A stretch of DNA of 14,934 nucleotides from Candidatus Tayloriibacteriota bacterium (GCA_003170325.1 PMZP01000003.1:1-14934); one strand, 5' to 3'; counted from the first letter of the stretch, positions 5,560 through 13,605 are shown. Notes: generated by a model from the sequence alone, not told the origin. Numbers and translations are program-made.

Positions 5560-7215
5560 ATGAAAAGACAGGCATTCATCTCAGTTTACGAAAAAGCACG
5601 CCTGGTAGAACAGGTTAAACGCCTGGTCGCTATGGACTTCGATATCGTCGCTTCCGGCGGAACAGCCAAACTTCTGACCGAAAGCGGCATATCGGTAATT
5701 CCGACCACCAAGTTCGTGAATTCCTACGCCCGTTTTCTTCTGGAAAAGAATGGCGTCGTCATCACTCCCGAGATTGAAAACAATCTGGCCGGAGCTGTCC
5801 TCGACCACCAGGTCGCCACCGCATCCAGGGAATTGCTTGGTGGACTCCTGGGAAAGGTTAAGCACCTGGATGAAATGTCCCGTCTCTCTATGAGTTGGGT
5901 CCACTTGGTCATCAATGACTTCTATCCCTTGGAGAAGACGATCGTCACGCCTGACGCGACTCCGGAGCAGATCAGGGACAACATCGACGTGGGCGGTCCG
6001 CACATGGTTCATGCCGCTGCAAAGGGGTCCTTCGAAGGCCGCATCATCATCGCCGATCCGAATGACCGTGAATGGGTCATCAAGAAGATGGAGGAAAGTC
6101 CCGACCACGATCTTGACCAGGCCACTAAGGACGATCTGGCTGCCAAGGCCGATGCCATCGTCAGCAAGTATTGCATGGTTGCGGCCACCTGGCGGAGTCA
6201 TGGCAAATACGTCGGTTTCTTCGGTGTTCTGCAGTTCCTCTGTAAGTACGGCGAGAACGCTTGGCAGAAGTTCGCTGGCCTGTTCAGTATGGGAACCAAC
6301 GACCCTCTGGCGATCGACCGATTCCGTAGAGTTGCCGGCGATGATCCGAGCTACAACATCATTTGCGACGTGGATCGTTTACTGCAGACCTTGACGCACA
6401 TCGCCGCCGCATTCGACAAGAACCGCCACCGAGTTCCAAAAATCGGTATCTGCGTAAAGCATGGCAACGCTTGCGGAGCCGACACTGGCGATTCGACTCG
6501 TGATGTGGTCGAGATTTCTATGAAGGGAGATCTCGCCGCCGTATTCGGAGGTTCTGTCATGACGAACTTCCATATCGGGATCGAAGAGGCTGAAAAACTG
6601 TCGGTCCAAAAGCTCGATGCCGTCATTGCTCCTTCGATCGATCCGGAAGCTATCAGACGTTTAGAGCGATTCCATGGGAAATGCCGATTCTTGGTGAACC
6701 CGGCGCTGACATCGCTCGACCAAAACAGCCTGGACATGGCACGTCGATTCCGTTACGTCCGAGGAGGATTCCTCATGCAGGACAACTATACATACGTGAT
6801 CGACTTGAAAGACCAAGAGATGGTCAGGCATGGCCAAGCATCCCCACAAAACGAAAATAGCCTGCTATTGGCTTGGGCCATCGGTTCGACCAGTAACAGC
6901 AATACGATAACGCTGGTGCGAGATGGCTACTTGATCGGCAACGGTGTCGGCCAGCAAGACCGTGTCGGTTCAGCCCGTCTGGCGATAGCTCGGGCAGAAC
7001 GCCCTGGGCATTCGGTCAAAGGTTCCGTAGCCTACAGCGACTCGTTCTTCCCATTCCCTGACGGCCCACAGGCTCTTGTCGATGCTGGTGTGACGACAAT
7101 CCTGACTAGCAGTGGCTCAAGAAAGGATAATGAAACAATACGGGTGTGCGTGGATAACGGCGTTGTTCTCTACATGCTCCCCGACGCCAAATGTCGCGGC
7201 TTCTACGGCCACTGA
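5560..7215 (+). CDS. purH: Bifunctional AICAR transformylase/IMP cyclohydrolase, divergent
   Basis: Carries out the last two steps to IMP: formylation of AICAR with 10-formyl-THF, then ring closure. 551 residues, slightly long (usual about 510-530). The N-terminal MGS-like cyclohydrolase domain shows IVASGGTAKLL (29-39) and NIDVGGPHMVHAAAKG (141-156). However, the usual DVSxxTGFPE and GRVKTLHP motifs expected between these are not recognisable. The transformylase part shows KYGENAWQ (229-236, family RYGENPHQ), KHGNACG (300-306, family KHxNPCG, with the catalytic Lys-His kept), FGGSVMTN, GNGVGQQDRVGSARLA and SDSFFPFPDGP. The C-terminus ends RGFYGH, like the usual R-x-F-x-H. It has its own promoter cassette and terminator. 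The assignment is firm for the transformylase half; the cyclohydrolase activity is less certain. Confidence 0.92.
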   Translation: MKRQAFISVYEKARLVEQVKRLVAMDFDIVASGGTAKLLTESGISVIPTTKFVNSYARFLLEKNGVVITPEIENNLAGAVLDHQVATASRELLGGLLGKVKHLDEMSRLSMSWVHLVINDFYPLEKTIVTPDATPEQIRDNIDVGGPHMVHAAAKGSFEGRIIIADPNDREWVIKKMEESPDHDLDQATKDDLAAKADAIVSKYCMVAATWRSHGKYVGFFGVLQFLCKYGENAWQKFAGLFSMGTNDPLAIDRFRRVAGDDPSYNIICDVDRLLQTLTHIAAAFDKNRHRVPKIGICVKHGNACGADTGDSTRDVVEISMKGDLAAVFGGSVMTNFHIGIEEAEKLSVQKLDAVIAPSIDPEAIRRLERFHGKCRFLVNPALTSLDQNSLDMARRFRYVRGGFLMQDNYTYVIDLKDQEMVRHGQASPQNENSLLLAWAIGSTSNSNTITLVRDGYLIGNGVGQQDRVGSARLAIARAERPGHSVKGSVAYSDSFFPFPDGPQALVDAGVTTILTSSGSRKDNETIRVCVDNGVVLYMLPDAKCRGFYGH

Positions 7216-7252
7216 CCTTCGTTCTGCATCAAAATTGCTTCGCATTTCTCAT

Positions 7253-7282
7253 GCCACGTCCCCTCCCGGGCGTGGCTTTTTT
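7253..7282 (+). terminator. Intrinsic terminator after purH
   Basis: GCCACG (7253-7258) pairs with CGTGGC (7271-7276), followed by TTTTTT. It shares its stem with the purM terminator. Confidence 0.9.
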
Positions 7283-7339
7283 ATATTCGGAGCCGCCCTA
7301 TCCTAGGCTTGCACGAATGATAAATATGAGTAAGCTGTG

Positions 7340-7368
7340 TTCAGAGTTCATTGAAAAGGACTCACAAT
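7340..7368 (+). promoter_or_regulatory. Possible guaB promoter
   Basis: TTCAGA (7340-7345), 17 bases, CACAAT (7363-7368): four of six matches in each box. The conserved cassette seen before purM, purH and purB is absent here. The terminator after purH means that guaB needs some promoter in 7283-7400, but this one is only the best weak candidate. Confidence 0.3.
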
Positions 7369-7407
7369 AGAAACTCAAAATAACCTCAAAGAAAAGGACT
7401 GCAAGTA

Positions 7408-8928
7408 ATGAAGAAAAAAAATCCATTTGCCAGACTAGATCGATTCTTCTCAATAATCGAGAAAACAGGGCTTGCCCTGACCTACGGCGACGTTCGCCTA
7501 AGGACGGGTTATTCGGAAACCGACCCGAAAGACGCCGATATATCAACGCATTTCTCGAGGAACGTTCCCTTGAAGTGCCCGCTGGTGAGCGCCGCCATGG
7601 ACACCGTGACCGAGGCTCCGATGGCCATCGCAATGGCCATGTTCGGCGGGCTCGGCATCATTCACAAGGCCCTTACGGCTGAAGAGCAAGCATCGCAGGT
7701 GCGGAGAGTTAAACTGCACCTGAACTGTCTCATCGAACACCCCATTTGCGTCAGAGAAGACGAGACCATCGGAGAGATCCTGGCCCGTCGTCAAGAAAAA
7801 GGTCACGACTTCCACAGCTTTCCGGTGTTGAGCACGACCGGCAAGATCGTCGGCCTCTTGACACGAAATGACTTCGACGTCTGCAACAGCCCCAAGGCTA
7901 CGGCTGCGCAGGCTATGACTCCCTTCGAGGAGTTGGTCGTGGCGCGCGAAGAAACATCGGTCGAAAATGCCTACGAAATATTGAGGAGCAATCACAAGAA
8001 GATATTGCCTCTCATGAACGAATCCAGGGAGCTCACGGGCATGTTTGTCTTTTCCGATCTCAAGCGGATCATGTCCGGCATGTTGTCGCAATATAACGTC
8101 GACGCCGACGGTCATCTGCGCGTGGGCGCAGCCATCGATGTCGGCCCGAGCGAATTGCTGCGAGCGGAAATGCTGCTTCAAGCAGGCTGTGATGTGATCG
8201 TCGTAGACAAGGCTCACGGCGACATGCGTCCTGTCAAAGACATGCTTCAAGACCTCAAAGCACTGAAGCGAAAGTATCCAGGTAGAGATGTGGTCGCCGG
8301 AAATATCTCTGAACCGGAATCCGCCGTGCACCTGGCTAAATGGGGCGTCGATGGCATCAAGATCGGACAAGGACCCGGCTCCATCTGCACTACCAGGGAC
8401 GTTGCCGGAGTCGGCTGTCCTCAAGTCACCGCGGGTTTCAATTGCGCCAAAGCCGTGAGGGGTATGGGCATACCTATCTGCCTTGACGGCGGAATAACCA
8501 AATCGGGTGACATCCCCATCGCTCTCGGAATCGGCGCTTCGAGCGTAATGATGGGATTGATGCTGGCTGGTACGGACGAGAGTCCCGGCGAGATCAAGGA
8601 AACAAAGAAAGGCCGGGTAAAGGTTTACCGCGGCATGGGATCGCTACCAGCCATGAAAGAGAGTTGGGCGGCACGGGCGAGATATCGCCAAGGCGATACC
8701 CCGAAAGATAAGCTGGTCTCCGAAGGTGTCGAGAGCGTGGTTCCCTACAAGGGGGCCGTCATCAAAATACTGGAAAAAATGGCCGGTGGCTTGCGCGCCG
8801 GTCTGGGATACGTTGGAGCAAGCTCGATTCTCGAGCTCCAAGAGAAAGCCGACTTACACTGGTTATCAGCAGCCGGCCAGGCGGAATCGCATCCTCATGA
8901 CGTGAGCGTCACGGATGAAACACAGTAA
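7408..8928 (+). CDS. guaB: Inosine-5'-monophosphate dehydrogenase
   Basis: Oxidises IMP to XMP with NAD+, the first committed step to GMP. 506 residues, the normal length. The (beta/alpha)8 barrel begins with LTYGDVRL (24-31) and SAAMDTVTEAPMAIAMA. A CBS-domain pair, the usual regulatory insert, occupies about residues 105-225. The barrel resumes with VVDKAHGD (265-272), the active-site loop GPGSICTTR (322-330, nucleophile Cys327), LDGGITKSGDIP (359-370), MLAGTDESPGE (385-395), and the flap with YRGMGSL and RYRQGD (425-430). All core catalytic elements are present. One oddity is GVGCPQV, where GVGVPQ is usual. AAGG lies 11-14 bases before the ATG. It forms an operon with purA, which starts 29 bases later. 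This couples the GMP branch with the AMP branch at the IMP node. Confidence 0.96.
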   Translation: MKKKNPFARLDRFFSIIEKTGLALTYGDVRLRTGYSETDPKDADISTHFSRNVPLKCPLVSAAMDTVTEAPMAIAMAMFGGLGIIHKALTAEEQASQVRRVKLHLNCLIEHPICVREDETIGEILARRQEKGHDFHSFPVLSTTGKIVGLLTRNDFDVCNSPKATAAQAMTPFEELVVAREETSVENAYEILRSNHKKILPLMNESRELTGMFVFSDLKRIMSGMLSQYNVDADGHLRVGAAIDVGPSELLRAEMLLQAGCDVIVVDKAHGDMRPVKDMLQDLKALKRKYPGRDVVAGNISEPESAVHLAKWGVDGIKIGQGPGSICTTRDVAGVGCPQVTAGFNCAKAVRGMGIPICLDGGITKSGDIPIALGIGASSVMMGLMLAGTDESPGEIKETKKGRVKVYRGMGSLPAMKESWAARARYRQGDTPKDKLVSEGVESVVPYKGAVIKILEKMAGGLRAGLGYVGASSILELQEKADLHWLSAAGQAESHPHDVSVTDETQ

Positions 8929-8957
8929 CTTGAAATGAAATTAGAAGAAAGGTTGAT

Positions 8958-10487
8958 ATGACAGCACTGTTGAATAACGTACGAACCCTGGCCATCGTCT
9001 GCTCGCAATGGGGCGATACCGGCAAAGGAAAGTTCGTGGATTACTTCGCTCATGAATGGGCGGACATCATCGCCCGCGGCACCGGCGGCGCTAACGCCGG
9101 CCACACGATCGAAGCCGGAGGCAAGAGGCTCATCGTTCATCTGGTGCCATCCGGCATCATGTGTCCTGGCAAGATCAACGTGATCGGTAACGGAGTCGTC
9201 CTCGATCCGCGCCAACTCGCCCGCGAGCTTTCCGAGCTTCGGGCAGGCAACATCGATTACGAAGATCGGCTCATCATCGCCCAAAACGCCAAGCTCGTCC
9301 TGCCACAACATCTGGTCTTGGACAAGATGCGCGGTATCGTGGCCGGCAAAGGCAAGATAGGCACGACCGGACGTGGCATCGGACCGGCCTACGCGCACTA
9401 CTACGACCGCTTTGGGCTATTCGTCAATGACCTCCTCAATCGGGATGTCTTCGTCGATAGGCTCGATCAAAATCTGGCGGAATGCAAAGCCTTGCTCAAA
9501 GGTTACGACCGGCCAGATGAGCTCAAAAAGATCATGTCGAAGCCTGACCTAGGGAGCGGAATGTTCTATTCCGCCAAGGACATATTCGATCGCGACAACA
9601 TCGTCGCAGCGTACTTGGCTTCGGCCCGAGAGCTGGAGAGTATGGTTACAGATACTGACGCTTTCCTCCGCGAATCCGTCGGCCGGAAGAACATCCTAGC
9701 TGAAGGTGCCCAAGGCCTGCTTCTAAGCATTCTCTTCGGCACGTATCCATTCGTGACATCGTCGGACTGCTCGGACCAGGGATTGGCAACAGGCATCGGC
9801 CTGCGTCATCGGGACATCGACAAGACCTTGGCCATCGTAAAAGCCTTCCTCATGACCAGAGTCGGCGAAGGCGCGTTCCCTACGGAAATGGGAGGGGCTA
9901 AGTCGGCCTTCTGGTGCGGGGGTGAGGCGGAGAGAATCGCAAGAGAAGAAGGGTTCTCATCCGTCGAAGAGATGGAGGTTGCTAAATACTCCTCTCTTAA
10001 ATGGGATGAGCCAAACGAATTCTTGCTAGGCATTATCTCCAGGCTCACCGGTAAGGAATTCGGGGCAACTACGCATCGGCCTCGCCGTCCAGGCTGGCTG
10101 GATCTGCCATTGCTACGATACGCCGTGCACGTCACTGGCAATACAGACATAATCCTGACCAAGCTCGATGTCATGGGCATGTGTCCGGTGATAAAGGTCT
10201 GCAACGAGTATGAGTACATCGGTCCGGTCTATCGGATAGGCCAGCGGACCTTGCAGTCAGGCGATCGGCTCAAAGTGGCCATCCCTCGAGATGATGTCCT
10301 GAAGCATTGCCGTCCAATATATCGGGAATTCCCCGGTTGGATGTGCGATATCAGAGGCATCACTTCGGAACGGGATCTGCCGCTGGATTTGAAAGCCCTC
10401 ATCTGCTTCGTCGAGCGAGAGACCGGTACGCACGCCAAGATTCTATCTGTGGGTCCAGACCGAGAACATACGATCTTCAGCAACTAA
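8958..10487 (+). CDS. purA: Adenylosuccinate synthetase with extra C-proximal insert
   Basis: Joins IMP and aspartate using GTP to give adenylosuccinate, the first AMP-branch step. 509 residues against the usual about 430. Motifs: P-loop QWGDTGKGK (17-25), with the catalytic Asp20 kept but the usual following Glu replaced by Thr; GGANAGHT (43-50) with catalytic His49; IGTTGRGIGPAY (134-145); EGAQG (249-253); GTYPFVTSS (261-269), preceded by SILF where DIDH is usual; VGEGAFPTE (302-310); and TTHRPRRPGW (371-380), where the family has TTGRxRRxGW. Much of the extra length lies at about 311-366, between the FPTE and GATT motifs. The start has GAAAGG eight bases upstream and is 29 bases from guaB, so the two are an operon. 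Confidence 0.95.
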   Translation: MTALLNNVRTLAIVCSQWGDTGKGKFVDYFAHEWADIIARGTGGANAGHTIEAGGKRLIVHLVPSGIMCPGKINVIGNGVVLDPRQLARELSELRAGNIDYEDRLIIAQNAKLVLPQHLVLDKMRGIVAGKGKIGTTGRGIGPAYAHYYDRFGLFVNDLLNRDVFVDRLDQNLAECKALLKGYDRPDELKKIMSKPDLGSGMFYSAKDIFDRDNIVAAYLASARELESMVTDTDAFLRESVGRKNILAEGAQGLLLSILFGTYPFVTSSDCSDQGLATGIGLRHRDIDKTLAIVKAFLMTRVGEGAFPTEMGGAKSAFWCGGEAERIAREEGFSSVEEMEVAKYSSLKWDEPNEFLLGIISRLTGKEFGATTHRPRRPGWLDLPLLRYAVHVTGNTDIILTKLDVMGMCPVIKVCNEYEYIGPVYRIGQRTLQSGDRLKVAIPRDDVLKHCRPIYREFPGWMCDIRGITSERDLPLDLKALICFVERETGTHAKILSVGPDREHTIFSN

Positions 10488-10504
10488 CGTACTGGAGAAT
10501 CACG

Positions 10505-10533
10505 CCGGCGGGGTCTTCCCTGCCGGTTTTTTT
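10505..10533 (+). terminator. Intrinsic terminator after guaB-purA
   Basis: CCGGCGGGG (10505-10513) pairs with CCCTGCCGG (10518-10526), apart from one G-T, with a TCTT loop and seven T. The T-run abuts the purB promoter. Confidence 0.92.
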
Positions 10534-10537
10534 GTAT

Positions 10538-10565
10538 TTGACAACTCCCTGAAAATGACTAATCT
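10538..10565 (+). promoter_or_regulatory. purB promoter with overlapping inverted repeat (cassette copy 3)
   Basis: TTGACA (10538-10543), a 16-base spacer, and TAATCT (10560-10565), the best -10 match of the three copies. ACTCCC (10544-10549) and GGGAGT (10567-10572) form the same inverted repeat as in the purH copy. Confidence 0.8.
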
Positions 10566-10621
10566 TGGGAGTAGAACAACAGCAAGCCGCATCGTATGCG
10601 GCACAACCAAATAGTAAAGAT
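10566..10621 (+). repeat. Conserved purine leader, copy 3 (purB), with GCCGCAT hairpin
   Basis: AGAACAACAGCAA is followed by hairpin GCCGCAT-CGT-ATGCGGC (10586-10602). After the hairpin the sequence diverges from the other copies. The ATG in the hairpin opens a nine-codon frame (MRHNQIVKI) whose TGA overlaps the purB ATG as ATGA. This frame is not kept in the other copies. Confidence 0.8.
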
Positions 10622-12124
10622 ATGATACCGAGATACGCTGATAAAAAGAATGGTGAAAATTGGAGCCTGGCGAAGAAATTCGCGCGTTGGCAAGATGTCG
10701 AATTCGCGGTGCTCAAAGCCCGGGAACAATTGGGTAGGATTCCGGCGGGAACATTTAAGAAAGTCCAAGATATCCTGGCATCTATTCCGATCGACTTGGC
10801 CCGAATCGATGCATTGGAAACTCTCCTCGAGCACGACTTCTTGGCCTTTTCGACAGAGCGCTCGGAGCGTCTCCCGATCGAACTCCGGCAGTACTGGCAT
10901 CCAGACGACATGACTTCCTATGACGACGAAGAGTCGCCATTTGCCGAAGCGATTTGGACATCATGCACCCTGGTGCGCGACAAAGCGCACACTCTGGGTT
11001 TGACCATCCGGGAAAAATCTCTCGAACATCCGTATGTTCCGATGTTCCGGCGCACTCACGGCCAAGGGGCCGAGTTGGAATCTTTCGGCAGATGCTGCCT
11101 GGCTTGGTACCAAGATCTACAGATCGCCATCTCGACCTTGAACGACGCCGAGCAACGGCTGGATTATTCCAGGCTCGCCGGCATGATTGGCACGAATAGC
11201 GGCATGGACCCGGAGCTGGAGAAAGCTGCTTTGAATATCTTGGGCTTCAAGCCTTGGCCAGGATCTACACAGATCATGTCCAGGGTCATGTACTCCCCTG
11301 TAGCGGACGCATTGGCGAACATCGCTTCCGCATGCGAAAAGATCACCTACGACTTCTGGCTCAACTCTCGGAGCGGCCGGCCTCTTTGGCACGAACCGTT
11401 CAAAAAGACCCAGAAGGGTTCATCCGCTGCGCCGCACAAGAAGAACCCCATAAAGTCGGAACAGACCAAGGGTATGGCCAGTATGGTGAGGAGCGACGCG
11501 GCCTGCATCAAAACCACAATCCCTACGGCTGAAGGCCGCGACATCTCGCAGTCATGCGTCGAACGGGTCAAATGGCCTGATATTTTCGACGAGACTTTGC
11601 GAGCTCTCAAAAATACGACTGATATAGTGGCCGCAATGCGTATTTACCCGGATAACATGATCATTGAGATCCTGGAGTCGCGTGGTACTTATGCGGCAAG
11701 CAGAGCTAAACAGGTGTTGACGGAGCTTGGCCTTCCATTCGGCCTATCCAGAGACGAGGCCTACAATATAGTTCAATTGGCCTCGTTCAACGTATTTGAA
11801 CCGAGTCCGGTGTGTAAGAGACTGCGGGACAATCTGCCGCAATCTCCGGAAGAGATGGATGTGTCCGTGGCCATGATGGAACACGAAGGTTGCCAGTATG
11901 GTCAGCTACCGACGATCCAAAAGTTGATCCCGTCAGCCACTCTCGTCGCCTCGGAACAGTTGGCATTCACCGCCGCAGAGGTGATGCGATGGAACGATAT
12001 CCTGGAACAGATATTCTGTAGTAATTCCGCAAATCTCAAGAAATGGGAGACTCTCTTCAGACCGTCCAACATCCTGAAGAACGAAGCCTATCAATTCAAG
12101 GTGGTCTTCGGAGCCGCCATCTGA
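10622..12124 (+). CDS. purB: Adenylosuccinate lyase
   Basis: Cleaves fumarate from SAICAR (de novo pathway) and from adenylosuccinate (AMP branch), so it serves both arms of this cluster. 500 residues, somewhat longer than the usual 430-470. Belongs to the fumarase/aspartase superfamily: FRRTHGQGAELESFG (142-156, catalytic His region), the signature loop GSSAAPHKKNPIKSE (266-280) carrying the catalytic Ser, and RDISQSCVERVKWPD (306-320), where SHSSVER is usual (His to Gln, Ser to Cys). The start at 10622 is chosen because an upstream in-frame ATG at 10565 lies within the promoter/leader repeat. SD is weak (AAAG). It has its own promoter cassette and its own terminator, and is convergent with the purC-purE gene. 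Confidence 0.95.
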   Translation: MIPRYADKKNGENWSLAKKFARWQDVEFAVLKAREQLGRIPAGTFKKVQDILASIPIDLARIDALETLLEHDFLAFSTERSERLPIELRQYWHPDDMTSYDDEESPFAEAIWTSCTLVRDKAHTLGLTIREKSLEHPYVPMFRRTHGQGAELESFGRCCLAWYQDLQIAISTLNDAEQRLDYSRLAGMIGTNSGMDPELEKAALNILGFKPWPGSTQIMSRVMYSPVADALANIASACEKITYDFWLNSRSGRPLWHEPFKKTQKGSSAAPHKKNPIKSEQTKGMASMVRSDAACIKTTIPTAEGRDISQSCVERVKWPDIFDETLRALKNTTDIVAAMRIYPDNMIIEILESRGTYAASRAKQVLTELGLPFGLSRDEAYNIVQLASFNVFEPSPVCKRLRDNLPQSPEEMDVSVAMMEHEGCQYGQLPTIQKLIPSATLVASEQLAFTAAEVMRWNDILEQIFCSNSANLKKWETLFRPSNILKNEAYQFKVVFGAAI

Positions 12125-12145
12125 CATCCAACCGCACTCAGTCAC

Positions 12146-12176
12146 GCCCGCGCCGCACAGGTGGCCGGGCTTTTTT
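12146..12176 (+). terminator. Intrinsic terminator after purB
   Basis: GCCCG (12146-12150) pairs with CGGGC (12166-12170), with further inner pairing GCC/GGT, then TTTTTT. It lies back to back with the minus-strand terminator of the convergent gene. Confidence 0.85.
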
Positions 12177-12180
12177 ATAC

Positions 12181-12212
12181 AAAAAAACTCCGAAAGGTCT
12201 ACCCTCTCGGAG
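12181..12212 (-). terminator. Intrinsic terminator after the purC-purE gene
   Basis: On the minus strand, a 10-bp stem (12203-12212 with 12188-12197, one G-T pair) has a five-base loop and is followed by seven T (12181-12187). Confidence 0.92.
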
Positions 12213-12248
12213 CGCGAGAAACTGACTGGACTGTACTAAACTCGCCGG

Positions 12249-13562
12249 TCAGATCTGGACGGTGTTGATCATCCGTTTCTCCAGCTCGGACTGTAGGACC
12301 ATATAGAGCTGCGGGTTGTTCAAAGCCAGAATCTGCAAGGCCTGCAGGACAGCGTTCGTCGGATTCAGCATGGTCGAAACCGGAACATTGCTCGGCGTCC
12401 GTAGGCACGACCAGACATCTTCCGGGAATTCCTTCCAGTTCTTGGGAAGGGTGATGACTGGCGCGCCAGTGTGGGCAGAGAGCGTTGGACCGGCTCCATT
12501 GCTCATGCCGATATCGGCGATGATGACGGTCTGCGGACATTCCTGTACCAGCTTTCGGAGCTCGAGTAAGCCGAGCTCGGCTTCCTTGTGGATAGACCGG
12601 GTATGCATGATGTACTTGATCGTGTCATTGGAAAGCACGTCGACCGCTTCCACCAGTGACCTGATGTCGTCCTTCACAGATCCGGCCCAAATGATGACGC
12701 GCTGGCGAGGGATCCGGAAGGATTCGACAGCCTTCAGCACTTCGGCGAAACGTTCCATGACTTCAGGATTCAGGCCTTCGTCACGATAGAGCTGCTTGTC
12801 GAAGTTCTTGCCGTCACGCATGAGACGGATCGATTCTGCGTCGATGACATCCGCGATGACCAGCCGGCCATCATGGTTGATGCCGACCTCGAGTTTGCCG
12901 TCTATCAACTCAAAGCCCTGGAGGCAGTAGGCGCGCTCCAAAGCCAAGAAGGCTTTGCGGGCAAGCATAGTCAGATTATCGATGATGAGGAGACCAAAGC
13001 TGCCCTTCACGATGTTGTCGAGCGGGATCGTCATGAATGGCTTTGCGCCGTGAAGTGGCTGGTGCGGATGGTAGAGCCCTACCATGCCATCACCCCCTAC
13101 CTGCATGAGCGGATCGTCCGCTGGCAGTTCGTGATCATTCCAGCGTTTGCCGCTGGTCTTCAAATGCAGCTCGACCACCGAATGAGGAAAGACGTGGAGC
13201 TTGGGCAGGAACGGCAATCGTTCGAGTTCCGAACCGACTGCCCGGCGTCTCCAGACGACCTCGATCGGTATCATTTTGGCATGGTCTGCCACGAATTCAG
13301 TATCACTGATCTGTTCCTGGAAAGCGACACTCAAGCCGCATTCCCTCAAGAACCGGAATACGCCGCAGGTCGTCTTATTCGAGACGGCGCCCTTACCAGG
13401 TACCACATCGTGGCGTTTGCCATCGCCGGCAGTGATGTCGTCCTTTGAGAAGACCTTGACCATGCCCGGACGTTCCGGTATGGAGAAGATCTTCTTAGTC
13501 TTTCCCTCGTTCAATAACGAACCGCTCAATGATTCGATCGAATGACTTGCTGTGTCTTGCAT
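12249..13562 (-). CDS. PurC-PurE fusion: SAICAR synthetase / AIR carboxylase, PAICS-like
   Basis: 437 residues joining two non-adjacent activities. Residues about 15-280 are SAICAR synthetase (PurC): NEGKTKKIF (18-26), KDDITAGDG (40-48), SNKTTCGVFRFL, MIPIEVVWRRRAVGS (97-111), KLEVGI (223-228), IADVIDAESIRL (236-247) and DKQLYRD (255-261). Residues about 286-437 are a PurE domain: VIIWAGSVKDD (289-299), SIHKEAE (323-329), and MSNGAGPTLSAHTGAPVI (353-370). The last motif resembles the RSNGLGP loop of animal PAICS rather than the GGAAHLPG loop of bacterial class I PurE. That suggests direct CO2-dependent carboxylation of AIR without PurK. The start at 13562 begins just before the PurC domain; the longer in-frame ATG (13727) lies in a structured leader. 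Preceded by a long hairpin and terminator that may attenuate it. Confidence 0.92.
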   Translation of the reverse strand: MQDTASHSIESLSGSLLNEGKTKKIFSIPERPGMVKVFSKDDITAGDGKRHDVVPGKGAVSNKTTCGVFRFLRECGLSVAFQEQISDTEFVADHAKMIPIEVVWRRRAVGSELERLPFLPKLHVFPHSVVELHLKTSGKRWNDHELPADDPLMQVGGDGMVGLYHPHQPLHGAKPFMTIPLDNIVKGSFGLLIIDNLTMLARKAFLALERAYCLQGFELIDGKLEVGINHDGRLVIADVIDAESIRLMRDGKNFDKQLYRDEGLNPEVMERFAEVLKAVESFRIPRQRVIIWAGSVKDDIRSLVEAVDVLSNDTIKYIMHTRSIHKEAELGLLELRKLVQECPQTVIIADIGMSNGAGPTLSAHTGAPVITLPKNWKEFPEDVWSCLRTPSNVPVSTMLNPTNAVLQALQILALNNPQLYMVLQSELEKRMINTVQI

Positions 13563-13605
13563 ACTATATTTGCCTTTCAGTTTCGTTGGGTTAATTCCCA
13601 AGTCT

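Noticed and set aside
10596..10625. Nine-codon upstream frame (MRHNQIVKI) in the purB leader with ATGA overlap to purB
   Set aside because: The matching ATG gives only MRRK-stop in the purH copy and is in frame with purM in the purM copy. The frame is not conserved and no ribosome site precedes it.
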